Below, in pieces: positions 47,329-56,080 of a stretch of DNA of 64,000 nt (the first letter of the stretch is position 1; each line of letters begins with the position of its first letter). The stretch lies in NCBI RefSeq assembly GCF_003208435.1, contig NZ_QKMF01000005.1:1-64000 (forward strand). Reading direction: 5' to 3'. This DNA is from Pelagimonas varians (GTDB lineage: Bacteria > Pseudomonadota > Alphaproteobacteria > Rhodobacterales > Rhodobacteraceae). Below the pieces are notes generated by a model. It was not told where the DNA came from, made no database searches, and saw only the letters and a list, made by a program, of their open reading frames with translations. The position numbers and the translations under genes were made by a program.

Positions 47329-48069
47329 ATGCGTATAGGCCTTTTCATTACTTTGTTGCTTTTGCTGCCGCTGACTGCGGTTGCAGAAGATCGCTTGGTT
47401 CGGTTGTATGTTCCGCAGGGATTGGCGGAAACCGGATTGTTGAAACACATCTTGCCGCGTTTTTCTCTGAAAACCCAGATCAAGGTTGAGCTGGTCAGTG
47501 ATCCGGCACAGGCGGACATTGCGCTGGGTGCGGATGGTCGACCGTTGTTTCAGGGTGGGCAAACAGTTTGGCACGTGAAACGCCAGCGTGAAGGACATGC
47601 CGGTACGGACCGATTTGCCAAATGGCTGCGTTCTGAAGTTGGCATGCGCACGATCACCGGCTTTGCACCACAAGGGACCGCGTTGTTTACACCACCCCCC
47701 GAAACCGTGGCGGAGGCCGAGGATATGACTCTTGAGGGCAATAGCGTTTTGGGCCACACCACGTCGAAAACCAAGTGCGCCCGATGCCACGTTGTGGACG
47801 AAGCGACGCGGCTGACCAGCATTGGATCGACCCCTAGTTTTTTCGTGTTGCGCAGCCTGTCCGACTGGCAAGAACGGTTCGCGACGTTTTATGATTTGAA
47901 CCCCCACCCGTCTTTTACCCAAGTGGCGGATTTGACGGACCCGTTCCCCCTCGATCGACCACCACCTATCGTGCCCGTCGAAATGACGCTGGACGAAATT
48001 TCGGCGATCTTGGCCTATGTGTCGGGGCTGCAAGCCGCCGATCTGGGGAAACCGTTGGTGCATCAATAA
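47329..48069 (+). CDS. Short TupA-like domain fused to a c-type cytochrome segment
   Basis: The 246-residue exported protein has a signal peptide (1-19, ...LTAVA). Residues 22-122 echo the two ends of a TupA/ModA-type binding protein: ETGLLKHILPRFSLKTQIKV resembles the SGLADVLLPEIEKDLDLEV of the neighbouring TupA, and FAKWLRSEVG...FAPQGTALF resembles its C-terminal LEGWLVSDRA...YKINGETLF. The middle is missing. Then CARCH (150-154) is a c-heme site, with MTLDEISAILAYVSGL near the end as in class I cytochromes. An AAGGG lies very close to the ATG; the frame continues upstream only antisense to DUF6494. Likely a periplasmic electron carrier or sensor of the formate dehydrogenase system. Confidence 0.7.
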   Translation: MRIGLFITLLLLLPLTAVAEDRLVRLYVPQGLAETGLLKHILPRFSLKTQIKVELVSDPAQADIALGADGRPLFQGGQTVWHVKRQREGHAGTDRFAKWLRSEVGMRTITGFAPQGTALFTPPPETVAEAEDMTLEGNSVLGHTTSKTKCARCHVVDEATRLTSIGSTPSFFVLRSLSDWQERFATFYDLNPHPSFTQVADLTDPFPLDRPPPIVPVEMTLDEISAILAYVSGLQAADLGKPLVHQ

Positions 48070-48074
48070 CAGCC

Positions 48075-50021
48075 CTAGTGATCGCGCCGTTTTGACAGGT
48101 AATCTTCGGTGGTGCGGACTTTTGGGCGTTCCTTGCCTTCGAACGGATTATTTTGCGCATGGAACTGCGCATCGACGCGGCAGTTGTCACACATCTGGAT
48201 CATCTTAAGCGCATCGGGGCGCTGGAACATGCTATGCGATTCCAGTTTTTCCGTTATTTTTTCGATGGTTGATTTCACCCCGAACAGCGATCCGCACTGG
48301 ATGCAGGCAAAGGGCTCTTCTTCGTTTACAACCCGCTGCGATAGCGCGGCGTCGGTCAAATCCAGTTGCGGTTTGTACGTGATTGCGTCTTCCGGGCAGA
48401 CATGGGCGCACAGGCCACACTGAAGGCAGGCGTCTTCCTGAAACCGGAGCTGCGGCAGGTCAGGATTGTCGCCAAGCGCCCCTGACGGGCAGAGCGACAC
48501 GCATGACAGGCACAAGGTACAACTGTCGGTATTGATCTCAACCGCGCCATAGGGGGCATTGTCCGGAAGCTGTAGGATATCTGCGTCGGGGTTGAGCGCA
48601 CGGGCGGCTTGGCGGGTGATTTGGCGGCGTGTGCCCATGGGCCGAATTGGGGAGGCGACAGGGGCAGGGGCGGCTTCGGCGTAGAGCGTATCGGACATCG
48701 CGTCTGGGTCGGTTGTGTCCAAAAGCGTAACGCTGCCAGCGCCGCCGATGGCCGCTGCTAGGGCAATTTGGGTCGCCAGCGCTTGGCGGTCGGTCGCCGG
48801 TCCGGGCAGCAATGTGACAGAAGCAAATCCGGCGGCAAGGGCGGCAACGGCTTCGGCATGTCCGAACAAGTTCAGGGCCGGGACTTCCATCGGGATGACA
48901 TCCGCGGGCAAGCCGCGTCCGTGACGTGCGGACAGGCGCACCATTTCGGCACCATGGGCGTCACTGACCATCAAACGCGGCGCGGTGCCACCTGCATCCA
49001 GAAAGGCCTTGGCCAATGTTTGAACGCGGCGCATCGTTAGATCGACAGGCGGTGCATCATAGCTGATGGCTCCCGACGGGCATGCCGCCGAACAGGCCCC
49101 GCACCCTGCGCAGGCCATTGGATCGATGCTGACATGGTCGCCTGCCGGGGAAATCGCGCCGGTGGGACATAGATCAAGGCAGTTGGTACAGCCGGTTTGT
49201 TCCGCCCGCGAATGGGCGCACAGCAAGGGTTCGGCCCGCACATAAAGTGGCTTTTCGAATGTGCCAACCATATGCGATGCGGCTAAAATGGCCGCCGAGA
49301 TCGATGGTGGATGCGCCGGATCTGCACGCAGATATCCTTCGCGTTTTTCGGGCGCCGGGAAAAGCGGTGTGCCGCCTGTTAGGTCTAGCAAAATGTCACA
49401 CATGGACTTCCCGCCATCGCGCGGGTCGGACAGGCTGGGGCCACGGCCACCTGGGTTTGGCATTTGCAGGGCGTCGATGGCCACTTCGAACTGGCCCAAG
49501 GCACCGGAGGCCCTGCGCAGACGGCCAACAACAACGTCAAATTTGGCTGTATCCGGGACATCCTTGGCGTGGTCCAAAAGAACAGTAACGCTCAGATAGT
49601 CTTGCAACTGCTCTGCCACGGCCAGCGTTGTTTCAGCTGGCCCTGTGATCAGGCACAGCCCTTCGGAAATAACATCACGCGTCTTAGCGGGAGAGGCGGG
49701 CAATAGGGCCTCGGCGGCAAGGGCGGACATTTTGGGCAGTTTCGAGGCGGTATCTTCGCTCCATCCGGCCCGATCACGCAGGTCCAAAAGGGGGGCATCG
49801 GGCTGCCCGATTTCCTCGGCCAGAGCTTCGAACACCTGAGACTGTTGGGTGCAACAAATAATTGCATCACCTTCCTCAAGCGCCTTCACGGCTCGGTCAA
49901 TTTGGGTGGTGCACAGGGTCTGGCAGGGTTTTGAGACCTCTAGTCCGGTGGATTGCTTGAGCCCCTCAGTATCCAATTGCATTGACCCCATACAATCACA
50001 CGTAATCAGAGACTTAGGCAT
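48075..50021 (-). CDS. Large multi-cluster 4Fe-4S ferredoxin-like protein of the formate dehydrogenase locus
   Basis: This 648-residue cytoplasmic protein has four CxxCxxC-type clusters: around residues 278-285, 304-314, 501-511 and 532-542, in two ferredoxin pairs separated by about 190 residues. A CxxC (573-576) and second CxxC (611-614) near the C-terminus could bind zinc or iron, and further cysteines lie at 8, 10, 33, 37, 56 and 57. The N-terminal 270 residues have no recognised domain. It is divergent from the DUF3305-fdh operon over a 344-base gap. Similar genes accompany alphaproteobacterial FDH; it may be an electron donor or a maturation factor. Confidence 0.75.
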   Translation of the reverse strand: MPKSLITCDCMGSMQLDTEGLKQSTGLEVSKPCQTLCTTQIDRAVKALEEGDAIICCTQQSQVFEALAEEIGQPDAPLLDLRDRAGWSEDTASKLPKMSALAAEALLPASPAKTRDVISEGLCLITGPAETTLAVAEQLQDYLSVTVLLDHAKDVPDTAKFDVVVGRLRRASGALGQFEVAIDALQMPNPGGRGPSLSDPRDGGKSMCDILLDLTGGTPLFPAPEKREGYLRADPAHPPSISAAILAASHMVGTFEKPLYVRAEPLLCAHSRAEQTGCTNCLDLCPTGAISPAGDHVSIDPMACAGCGACSAACPSGAISYDAPPVDLTMRRVQTLAKAFLDAGGTAPRLMVSDAHGAEMVRLSARHGRGLPADVIPMEVPALNLFGHAEAVAALAAGFASVTLLPGPATDRQALATQIALAAAIGGAGSVTLLDTTDPDAMSDTLYAEAAPAPVASPIRPMGTRRQITRQAARALNPDADILQLPDNAPYGAVEINTDSCTLCLSCVSLCPSGALGDNPDLPQLRFQEDACLQCGLCAHVCPEDAITYKPQLDLTDAALSQRVVNEEEPFACIQCGSLFGVKSTIEKITEKLESHSMFQRPDALKMIQMCDNCRVDAQFHAQNNPFEGKERPKVRTTEDYLSKRRDH

Positions 50022-50365
50022 ATTTTCCCCACTTTAATTCTGGCCAGAACCGGCCTGAAATTTTCCCCATTCGGTGCAAAGCGTAGACTTGATTCGCTGT
50101 CGGCGACAACCGGTTTTATTTTGCCAAAGGCAAACGCGCGGGCTGAAGTTGAAGGTGATTCGCACCGATGATTCGCCGGAGTGACGTCACGGAATAAAGC
50201 CTATAGTTTTGGTCAGATTAGACAATTCGTCCAACATGGACCTTTGCCAACGCGCGGCTTGCCCAAATTGTCCCAGAATACCAAAGAATACCGTTTGGCT
50301 TCAATCAAGGCTTTGAACGGGCGGGCGCTTGCCGCAAGGTTAGATCAATTGGGAGGACATCCGGG
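50022..50365. promoter_or_regulatory. Divergent control region between ferredoxin-like gene and DUF3305-fdh operon
   Basis: No gene is evident in this 344-base gap. Visible elements are an inverted repeat TTTGCC-AAA-GGCAAA (50120-50134), a perfect 10-base palindrome GTGACGTCAC (50181-50190) and a good -10 hexamer TATAGT (50202-50207). The palindrome sits where a -35 box would be, and there is no matching TTGACA, so activator-dependent initiation is plausible. The implied leader to the TTG start at 50366 is about 150 bases. No clear -24/-12 sigma-54 promoter was found. Confidence 0.4.
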
Positions 50366-50932
50366 TTGATCCACAATCCTAAAATGTATGAGGCAATGCC
50401 GCTGGGCGTTGTTCTTCGAAAGACGCCGGGCGTAACGCGCTGGGTGCCTTGGGTGTGGAAAGCTGTCGCCGTTCTCCCGGGGGCAGGCCCTGCGGAATTC
50501 CGCGAGATGCGCCGCGAAGGTGAAGCAATTGAATACCACGCAGCCACCCTAACGCTAGAACTGCACGGAGCCGAGACCGAAGCGTATTTACACGGGCTAA
50601 CAGCCAAGGTTCCCAGCATTTATGTCGTGATGCGCGAAGGCGAAGGCGATTGCCCTCTAGATATGTTGCTAGTCACAGCTTCGCCCTACGAGGCACAAGA
50701 CTACACAGACAGTGGCGAAGAGCTGGTTGAAAAGGTTCCAATGCCTATCGGTCTGATGGCTTGGGTGCGCGCTTTTGTAGAGGAATTCCACGAAGACGAA
50801 GTTTTCGTGAAGCGCCGCCGCGACAAGAAACGGACGGATATGGTTGAGGACGGTATTGGAGATGCGCGTATTGCGCAGACAGCCGATGTCTACCGGTCCC
50901 CCACCGGCCGTAAAAAAGCGAGGTTGCAGTGA
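50366..50932 (+). CDS. DUF3305 family protein
   Basis: The 188-residue soluble protein matches DUF3305 (MPLGVVLRKTPGVTRWVPWVW near the start; ASPYEAQDYTDSGEELVEKV near 110; basic C-terminus), a family almost confined to formate dehydrogenase operons. TTG at 50366 with GGGAGG nine bases upstream is taken as start; ATGs at 50384 and 50396 are alternatives. It is followed by DUF3306 with a TGATG overlap. The role is presumed to be enzyme maturation; no biochemical function is known to me. Confidence 0.8.
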   Translation: MIHNPKMYEAMPLGVVLRKTPGVTRWVPWVWKAVAVLPGAGPAEFREMRREGEAIEYHAATLTLELHGAETEAYLHGLTAKVPSIYVVMREGEGDCPLDMLLVTASPYEAQDYTDSGEELVEKVPMPIGLMAWVRAFVEEFHEDEVFVKRRRDKKRTDMVEDGIGDARIAQTADVYRSPTGRKKARLQ

Positions 50933-51573
50933 TGGATCTTTGGTCGCGCCGCAAAGCCGCTGTAGAAGCAGAAGCCATCGCCGAGGTGAAAGCCGAAGAG
51001 GCGATCGTTAAAGCCGACGTTGAGGCGGTTCAAGCCGAACAGACAGACGAAGAGCTGTTGGAGCAGCTGGGTCTGCCTGATCCGGACAGCTTGGGCGAAG
51101 GGGCTGATTTTAAACAATTCATGGGTGATGCGATTCCTGCGCGGCTTAAGACCCGTGCGCTCCGGCGTTTGTGGTCTGTGAACCCGTTATTGGCCAATAT
51201 TGATGGATTGGTCGACTATGGTGAAGATTTTACCGATGCCGCGATGTGCGTCGAGAACATGCAAAGCGCCTATCAGGTCGGCAAAGGCATGATGGCCCAC
51301 GTCGAGGAGTTGGCGCGTCAGGCCGAAGAAGAGGCTGCCGCGGAAGACGCTGATGCAGAGTCAGAGCAAGACATTGAAGAACCGGCAATTGATCCGGTTC
51401 GCCCGCCCCAACCCCAAGACAAAGAAGCTGTGCTGGCTTTTGCTGCGCAATCCGCCCAAGATGAGGAACCGTTCCAGCCAGAATGGGACGACGCCCCCGA
51501 GGACGCAGCCACAGCCCCTATGCCGGGCTCGCGCCGCATGACATTCACATTTGACGACCAGAGGACAGGATGA
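50932..51573 (+). CDS. DUF3306 family protein
   Basis: The 213-residue acidic protein begins MDLWSRRKAAVEAEA, has a charged alanine/glutamate-rich N-terminus, and a central block ALRRLWSVNPLLANIDGLVDYGEDFTD that is the DUF3306 signature. The C-terminal third is low-complexity and acidic. It is translationally coupled to DUF3305 before (TGATG) and to the TorD-type chaperone after (ATGA). Like DUF3305 it tracks with formate dehydrogenases; function unknown. Confidence 0.82.
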   Translation: MDLWSRRKAAVEAEAIAEVKAEEAIVKADVEAVQAEQTDEELLEQLGLPDPDSLGEGADFKQFMGDAIPARLKTRALRRLWSVNPLLANIDGLVDYGEDFTDAAMCVENMQSAYQVGKGMMAHVEELARQAEEEAAAEDADAESEQDIEEPAIDPVRPPQPQDKEAVLAFAAQSAQDEEPFQPEWDDAPEDAATAPMPGSRRMTFTFDDQRTG

Positions 51574-52190
51574 CCGCAGCAGTGGACACCACTCAGACCG
51601 CCCCCCAAATCGCCCAAGAGGATCGGCTGCGTGCTGACCTTTACAACTTCGTTGGCTTGATCCTTGCGGGTCCGCCGGATGAACTCTTGCTTGCCCAAAC
51701 CGCCAGTCTAAGCGGGGATGACAGTGAACTGGGCAAGGCGATCAGCACCCTTGCCAAAGTGGCAAAGATCACCAAACCGAAGGCTGTCGAAAGCGAATAT
51801 AACAAGCTTTTCATCGGACTGGGGCGTGGTGAATTGCTGCCCTATGCATCCTATTACCTGACCGGATTTCTGAACGAAAAGCCGCTTGCTCAGCTGCGCC
51901 GCGATATGGTCGCGCGCGGGTTGGAGAGGGCGAAGAACGTTTTTGAACCCGAAGACAATATCGCCAGCCTGATGGAAATGATGGGTGCGTTGGTTGTGGG
52001 CCGTTTCGGAAACCCGGCAACGCTGGACGAACAAAAGACCTTCTTTAATCGGCACATCGGCCCTTGGGCTTCGCATTTCTTTGCTGACCTAGAGGGGGCA
52101 AAGAATTCGATTTTCTACGCGTCGGTCGGCACTGTTGGCCGCGCCTTTATGGAAATCGAAACCGAAGCCTTTCGGTTGAGTGGTGAATGA
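51570..52190 (+). CDS. TorD/DmsD-family molybdoenzyme chaperone
   Basis: The 206-residue all-helical protein has the family landmarks EYNKLFIGLGRGELLPYASYYL near residue 75 (the E-x3-LF-x-G...PY core) and FFNRHIGPWASHFFADLE near 155. Such chaperones hold the Tat signal and apo-form of a molybdo/tungsto-enzyme until cofactor is inserted. It lies directly ahead of the Tat-signal peptide gene and fdhA, its likely client. Confidence 0.9.
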   Translation: MTAAVDTTQTAPQIAQEDRLRADLYNFVGLILAGPPDELLLAQTASLSGDDSELGKAISTLAKVAKITKPKAVESEYNKLFIGLGRGELLPYASYYLTGFLNEKPLAQLRRDMVARGLERAKNVFEPEDNIASLMEMMGALVVGRFGNPATLDEQKTFFNRHIGPWASHFFADLEGAKNSIFYASVGTVGRAFMEIETEAFRLSGE

Positions 52191-52260
52191 TCCTGCCTTG
52201 TTCTCAGGGCATTTCGAGTGGCGGGAAACCGTCAGAACACATCAAGGGGAGTTTCCCAAG

Positions 52261-52446
52261 ATGACAAAAGAAACCAAGGCATCCCGCCGCGATTTCTTGA
52301 AAATGGCTGGAACCACAGCGCCCGTAGCGGCACTGGCGATTGCGGCCGGCACAGGTGAGGCAGAAGCCGCCGCGCCTGATCTGGCATCTGACAAGATGCA
52401 AGATACCGCGCACACCCGCGCCTATTTCGATTCCGCCCGGTTCTGA
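52261..52446 (+). CDS. Small Tat-signal protein of formate dehydrogenase operons
   Basis: The 61-residue product is almost entirely a twin-arginine signal: ASRRDFLKMAG at residues 7-17, a hydrophobic stretch, then AEAAAP and a 25-residue tail ending YFDSARF. It matches the TIGR02811-type 'formate dehydrogenase region TAT target' family. GGGGAG nine bases upstream of ATG 52261 supports the start. It may be a small periplasmic or membrane subunit; function is unproven. An inverted repeat CTTTCGG...CCGAAAG follows in the 121-base gap to fdhA. Confidence 0.85.
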   Translation: MTKETKASRRDFLKMAGTTAPVAALAIAAGTGEAEAAAPDLASDKMQDTAHTRAYFDSARF

Positions 52447-52567
52447 ACCGGACGTGATCATACCCGCCTTTCGGCAACTGGTTGCGTGACGCCCGACTGC
52501 CCGAAAGATCTTACGCAATACCAAGCAAGCTGGGGTTTAAACCCATGCACGCAAGGGAGAGAGAAAC

Positions 52568-55465
52568 ATGCTTAGGAAAAAGACCAACGGGGTTGCGCGA
52601 CGCCCCCAGCGGACCAGTATCCTGTCTGAAGCTGCGAACGCTTCAGTAGACCGCCGCGCCTTTTTGCGCGGATCAGGTCTGGCGATTGGCGGCCTGGCCG
52701 CGATTGCTGCCACTGGCGGTACGGTTCAGCAGGCTTCGGCCGCGACAGCCGCATCCAGCACGGTGGAGACCAAGAAATCCATCTGCACGCATTGCTCGGT
52801 CGGTTGTACCGTCGTGGCAGAAGTGCAGAACGGTGTTTGGGTTGGGCAAGAGCCCGGCTGGGACAGCCCGTTCAACCTTGGTGCACATTGCGCCAAAGGG
52901 GCCGCTGTTCGCGAACACGCGCACGGTGAACGCCGTCTGAAATACCCTATGAAAAAAGAGGGTGGAGAATGGAAGCGCATCAGCTGGGAACAGGCGATCA
53001 ACGAGATCGGCGACGGCATGATGAATATCCGGGAAGAAAGTGGCCCGGATAGCGTTTATTGGCTGGGTTCGGCCAAACATTCCAACGAACAAGCCTATCT
53101 GTTCCGCAAATTTGCTGCCTATTGGGGCACAAACAACGTGGACCATCAGGCGCGTATTTGTCACTCAACCACAGTTGCCGGTGTTGCGAACACCTGGGGC
53201 TACGGTGCGATGACAAACTCGTACAACGACATCCACAATTCCAAAGCGATCTTTATCATTGGTGGTAACCCTGCCGAAGCGCACCCCGTTTCGCTGCTCC
53301 ACGTTTTGAAGGCGAAAGAGCAAAACAACGCTCCGCTGATCGTTTGTGACCCACGCTTTACCCGTACTGCGGCCCATGCGGACGAATATGTTCGTTTCCG
53401 TCCCGGTACAGACGTTGCGTTGATCTGGGGTATCTTGTGGCACATGTTCGAAAACGGTTGGGAGGACAAAGAGTTCATCCGCACCCGTGTTTGGGGCATG
53501 GATCAGATCCGTGAAGAAGTCGCCAAGTGGACACCTGAAGAAGTCGAGCGTGTCACTGGTACGCCCGGTTCTCAGCTGCGCCGCGTTGCCCGCACAATGG
53601 CGAACAACCGTCCCGGCACCGTAATCTGGTGTATGGGTGGTACGCAGCACACCAACGGCAACAACAACACCCGCGCGTATTGCGTGCTTCAGCTGGCGCT
53701 GGGCAACATGGGCACCTCGGGTGGTGGCACAAACATCTTCCGTGGCCACGACAACGTTCAAGGTGCTACCGACCTTGGTGTTCTGTCGCACACATTGCCG
53801 GGCTACTATGGCCTGTCCAATGGTGCATGGGCTCACTGGGCGCGTGTTTGGGAAGAAGACGGCGAATGGTTGGGCAATCAGTTTGCCAAGACAACTGGTG
53901 CCGACGGCAAGGAAAAGTCGCTTCAGAACCTCACCGGTATTCCGGTGTCGCGTTGGATCGACGGCGTACTTGAAGATCCGGAAAACATGGACAACCCAGA
54001 CAAGGTCCGGGCCATGGTTCTTTGGGGTCACGCACCCAACTCGCAGACACGCGGGCCGGAAATGAAAACAGCAATGGAAAAGCTGGATATGTTGGTCGTC
54101 ATTGACCCGTTCCCAACTGTTTCCGCTGTTATGCACGACCGTACAGATGGCGTCTATTTGCTGCCTGCGGCAACACAGTTCGAGACATATGGCTCGGTCA
54201 CTGCGTCCAACCGTTCGCTTCAGTGGCGTGAACAGATCATGGACCCGCTCTTTGAATCCAAGCCAGACCAGGAAATCATTGGCCTGCTTGCGCAAAAGTT
54301 CGGCTTCCACGAACGTCTGTTCCGCAACATTGGCCTTGAAGAAGATGGCATTACGCCAAACGTCGAAGAGACGCTTCTTGAGATCAACAAAGGCATGTGG
54401 ACCATTGGTTATACGGGCCAGACACCTGACCGCCTGAAACTGCACATGGCCAACCAGCACACGTTCGACAGAACAACGCTGCAGGCTATTGGCGGCGCGG
54501 CTGATGGTGATTACTACGGTCTGCCATGGCCTTGCTGGGGCACCGCGGAAATGAACCACCCCGGTACGCCGAACCTGTACGACATGTCCAAGCCGGTTTC
54601 TGAAGGTGGTTTGACCTTCCGTGCACGCTTTGGCGTGGAACGTGACGGTGACAACCTGCTGGCCGACGGCGTCTACAGTGTGAACTCGGAAATCCAGGAC
54701 GGGTATCCGGAATTCACCATGCAGATGTTGATGGATCTGGGTTGGGATGGTGATCTGACTGACGAAGAGCGTGCCTCGATTGACGCTGTCGCCGGTCCGA
54801 AAACCAACTGGAAAACCGACCTGTCGGGCGGTATCCAGCGTGTCGCAATCAAGCACGAATGTGCGCCCTTCGGGAACGCCAAAGCCCGCGCTGTTGTGTG
54901 GACATTCCCGGATCCGGTGCCTGTGCACCGCGAACCGCTGTACACACCACGCCGCGATCTGGTTGCGGACTACCCAACCTACGAGGACCGCAAGTTCTAT
55001 CGCTTGCCAACCATGTATGCGTCGATCCAAAAGAACGACTTCTCCAAGGACTTCCCGATCATCCTGACCTCTGGTCGTTTGGTTGAATACGAAGGCGGCG
55101 GTGAAGAGACCCGTTCGAACGCTTGGCTTGCCGAGCTTCAGCAGGACATGTTCGTCGAGATCAACCCACGCGATGCCAACAACCTTGGTGTTCGTGACGG
55201 GGCGCAGGTCTGGGTCGAAGGTCCTGAAGGCGGCAAAGTCAAAGTCATGGCAATGGTTACCAATCGGGTCGGTGAAGGCGTTGCCTTTATGCCGTTCCAC
55301 TTTGGTGGTCATTTCCAAGGTGAGGATCTACGGAGCAAGTACCCTGACGGTGCTGATCCGTATGTATTGGGCGAAAGCACCAACACGGCCCAAACCTACG
55401 GTTACGACAGTGTCACCCAAATGCAGGAGACGAAATGTACTCTCTGCAAAATCTCAGCAGCATAA
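52568..55465 (+). CDS. fdhA: Formate dehydrogenase catalytic (alpha) subunit, Tat-exported, Cys type
   Basis: The 965-residue bis-MGD oxidoreductase has a Tat signal (DRRAFLRG, arginines 29-30). An N-terminal [4Fe-4S] site is formed by C73, C76, C80 and C108 (CTHCSVGC...HCAKG). The metal ligand Cys198 is followed by His199 in HQARICHST, the formate dehydrogenase Cys/Sec-His pair; here it is cysteine (not selenocysteine). The molybdopterin-dinucleotide-binding domain lies at the C-terminus (from about residue 820). It oxidises formate to CO2, facing the periplasm given the Tat signal. The adjacent Tup transporter suggests tungsten or molybdenum. GGGAGAGAG precedes the ATG. Confidence 0.95.
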   Translation: MLRKKTNGVARRPQRTSILSEAANASVDRRAFLRGSGLAIGGLAAIAATGGTVQQASAATAASSTVETKKSICTHCSVGCTVVAEVQNGVWVGQEPGWDSPFNLGAHCAKGAAVREHAHGERRLKYPMKKEGGEWKRISWEQAINEIGDGMMNIREESGPDSVYWLGSAKHSNEQAYLFRKFAAYWGTNNVDHQARICHSTTVAGVANTWGYGAMTNSYNDIHNSKAIFIIGGNPAEAHPVSLLHVLKAKEQNNAPLIVCDPRFTRTAAHADEYVRFRPGTDVALIWGILWHMFENGWEDKEFIRTRVWGMDQIREEVAKWTPEEVERVTGTPGSQLRRVARTMANNRPGTVIWCMGGTQHTNGNNNTRAYCVLQLALGNMGTSGGGTNIFRGHDNVQGATDLGVLSHTLPGYYGLSNGAWAHWARVWEEDGEWLGNQFAKTTGADGKEKSLQNLTGIPVSRWIDGVLEDPENMDNPDKVRAMVLWGHAPNSQTRGPEMKTAMEKLDMLVVIDPFPTVSAVMHDRTDGVYLLPAATQFETYGSVTASNRSLQWREQIMDPLFESKPDQEIIGLLAQKFGFHERLFRNIGLEEDGITPNVEETLLEINKGMWTIGYTGQTPDRLKLHMANQHTFDRTTLQAIGGAADGDYYGLPWPCWGTAEMNHPGTPNLYDMSKPVSEGGLTFRARFGVERDGDNLLADGVYSVNSEIQDGYPEFTMQMLMDLGWDGDLTDEERASIDAVAGPKTNWKTDLSGGIQRVAIKHECAPFGNAKARAVVWTFPDPVPVHREPLYTPRRDLVADYPTYEDRKFYRLPTMYASIQKNDFSKDFPIILTSGRLVEYEGGGEETRSNAWLAELQQDMFVEINPRDANNLGVRDGAQVWVEGPEGGKVKVMAMVTNRVGEGVAFMPFHFGGHFQGEDLRSKYPDGADPYVLGESTNTAQTYGYDSVTQMQETKCTLCKISAA

Positions 55466-55477
55466 GGAGACCGGAAT

Positions 55478-56071
55478 ATGGCACGAGCTAAGTTCCTATG
55501 TGATGCCGAACGCTGCATCGAGTGTAACGCCTGCGTCACCGCATGTAAGAACGAGCACGAAGTTCCCTGGGGGATCAACCGCCGCCGCGTGGTAACGATC
55601 CAGGACGGGAACCCCGGCGAACGTTCGATTTCGGTGGCTTGTATGCACTGTTCAGACGCGCCTTGTATGGCCGTTTGTCCAACAGATTGCTTCTACCAGA
55701 CCGAAGACGGTGTGGTTTTGCATTCCAAGGACCTGTGCATTGGGTGTGGTTATTGCTTCTATGCGTGCCCCTTCGGTGCGCCGCAGTATCCGCAGGCTGG
55801 CAACTTCGGCTCCCGTGGTAAGATGGACAAATGTACCTTCTGCGCCGGCGGACCTGAAGAAAACCACTCGAACGCAGAGTTCTCCAAATACGGTCGCAAC
55901 CGTATTGCAGAAGGCAAACTGCCGATTTGTGCGGAAATGTGTTCCACCAAGGCCTTGCTGGCCGGTGATGGCGATGTTGTGTCGGCCATCTACCGCGAGC
56001 GTGTCGTTTCCCGCGGCTTCGGCTCGGGTGCTTGGGGCTGGGGCACTGCCTACGAGCAAAAGGCAGGCTGA
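55478..56071 (+). CDS. fdhB: Formate dehydrogenase iron-sulfur (beta) subunit
   Basis: The 197-residue protein has four [4Fe-4S] cysteine sets: CIECNACVTAC near residue 13, CMHCSDAPCMAVCP near 55, CIGCGYCFYACPFG near 88 and the split set beginning CTFC near 117 with C149/C153. It relays electrons from FdhA to the cytochrome b subunit. Unlike E. coli FdnH it has no C-terminal membrane anchor, resembling Wolinella-type FdhB, and no signal of its own, so it probably rides the Tat pathway with FdhA. AAGGAG precedes the ATG, 12 bases after fdhA. Confidence 0.95.
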   Translation: MARAKFLCDAERCIECNACVTACKNEHEVPWGINRRRVVTIQDGNPGERSISVACMHCSDAPCMAVCPTDCFYQTEDGVVLHSKDLCIGCGYCFYACPFGAPQYPQAGNFGSRGKMDKCTFCAGGPEENHSNAEFSKYGRNRIAEGKLPICAEMCSTKALLAGDGDVVSAIYRERVVSRGFGSGAWGWGTAYEQKAG

Positions 56072-56080
56072 CGCTTTGGA

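Noticed and set aside
50181-50369. A 62-codon frame in the DUF3305 upstream region
   Set aside because: No ribosome site, no family resemblance, and it crosses the promoter-like palindrome and the DUF3305 start.
53153-53167. Selenocysteine (in-frame TGA) in the formate dehydrogenase
   Set aside because: The active-site codon at residue 198 is TGT in the ICHST motif, so this is the cysteine form; no SECIS-like need arises.
53165-55318. A 717-codon open frame on the minus strand opposite fdhA
   Set aside because: It lies entirely antisense to the unmistakable fdhA frame, has no recognisable domain, and its length follows from the codon bias of fdhA, which keeps the opposite frame free of stops.
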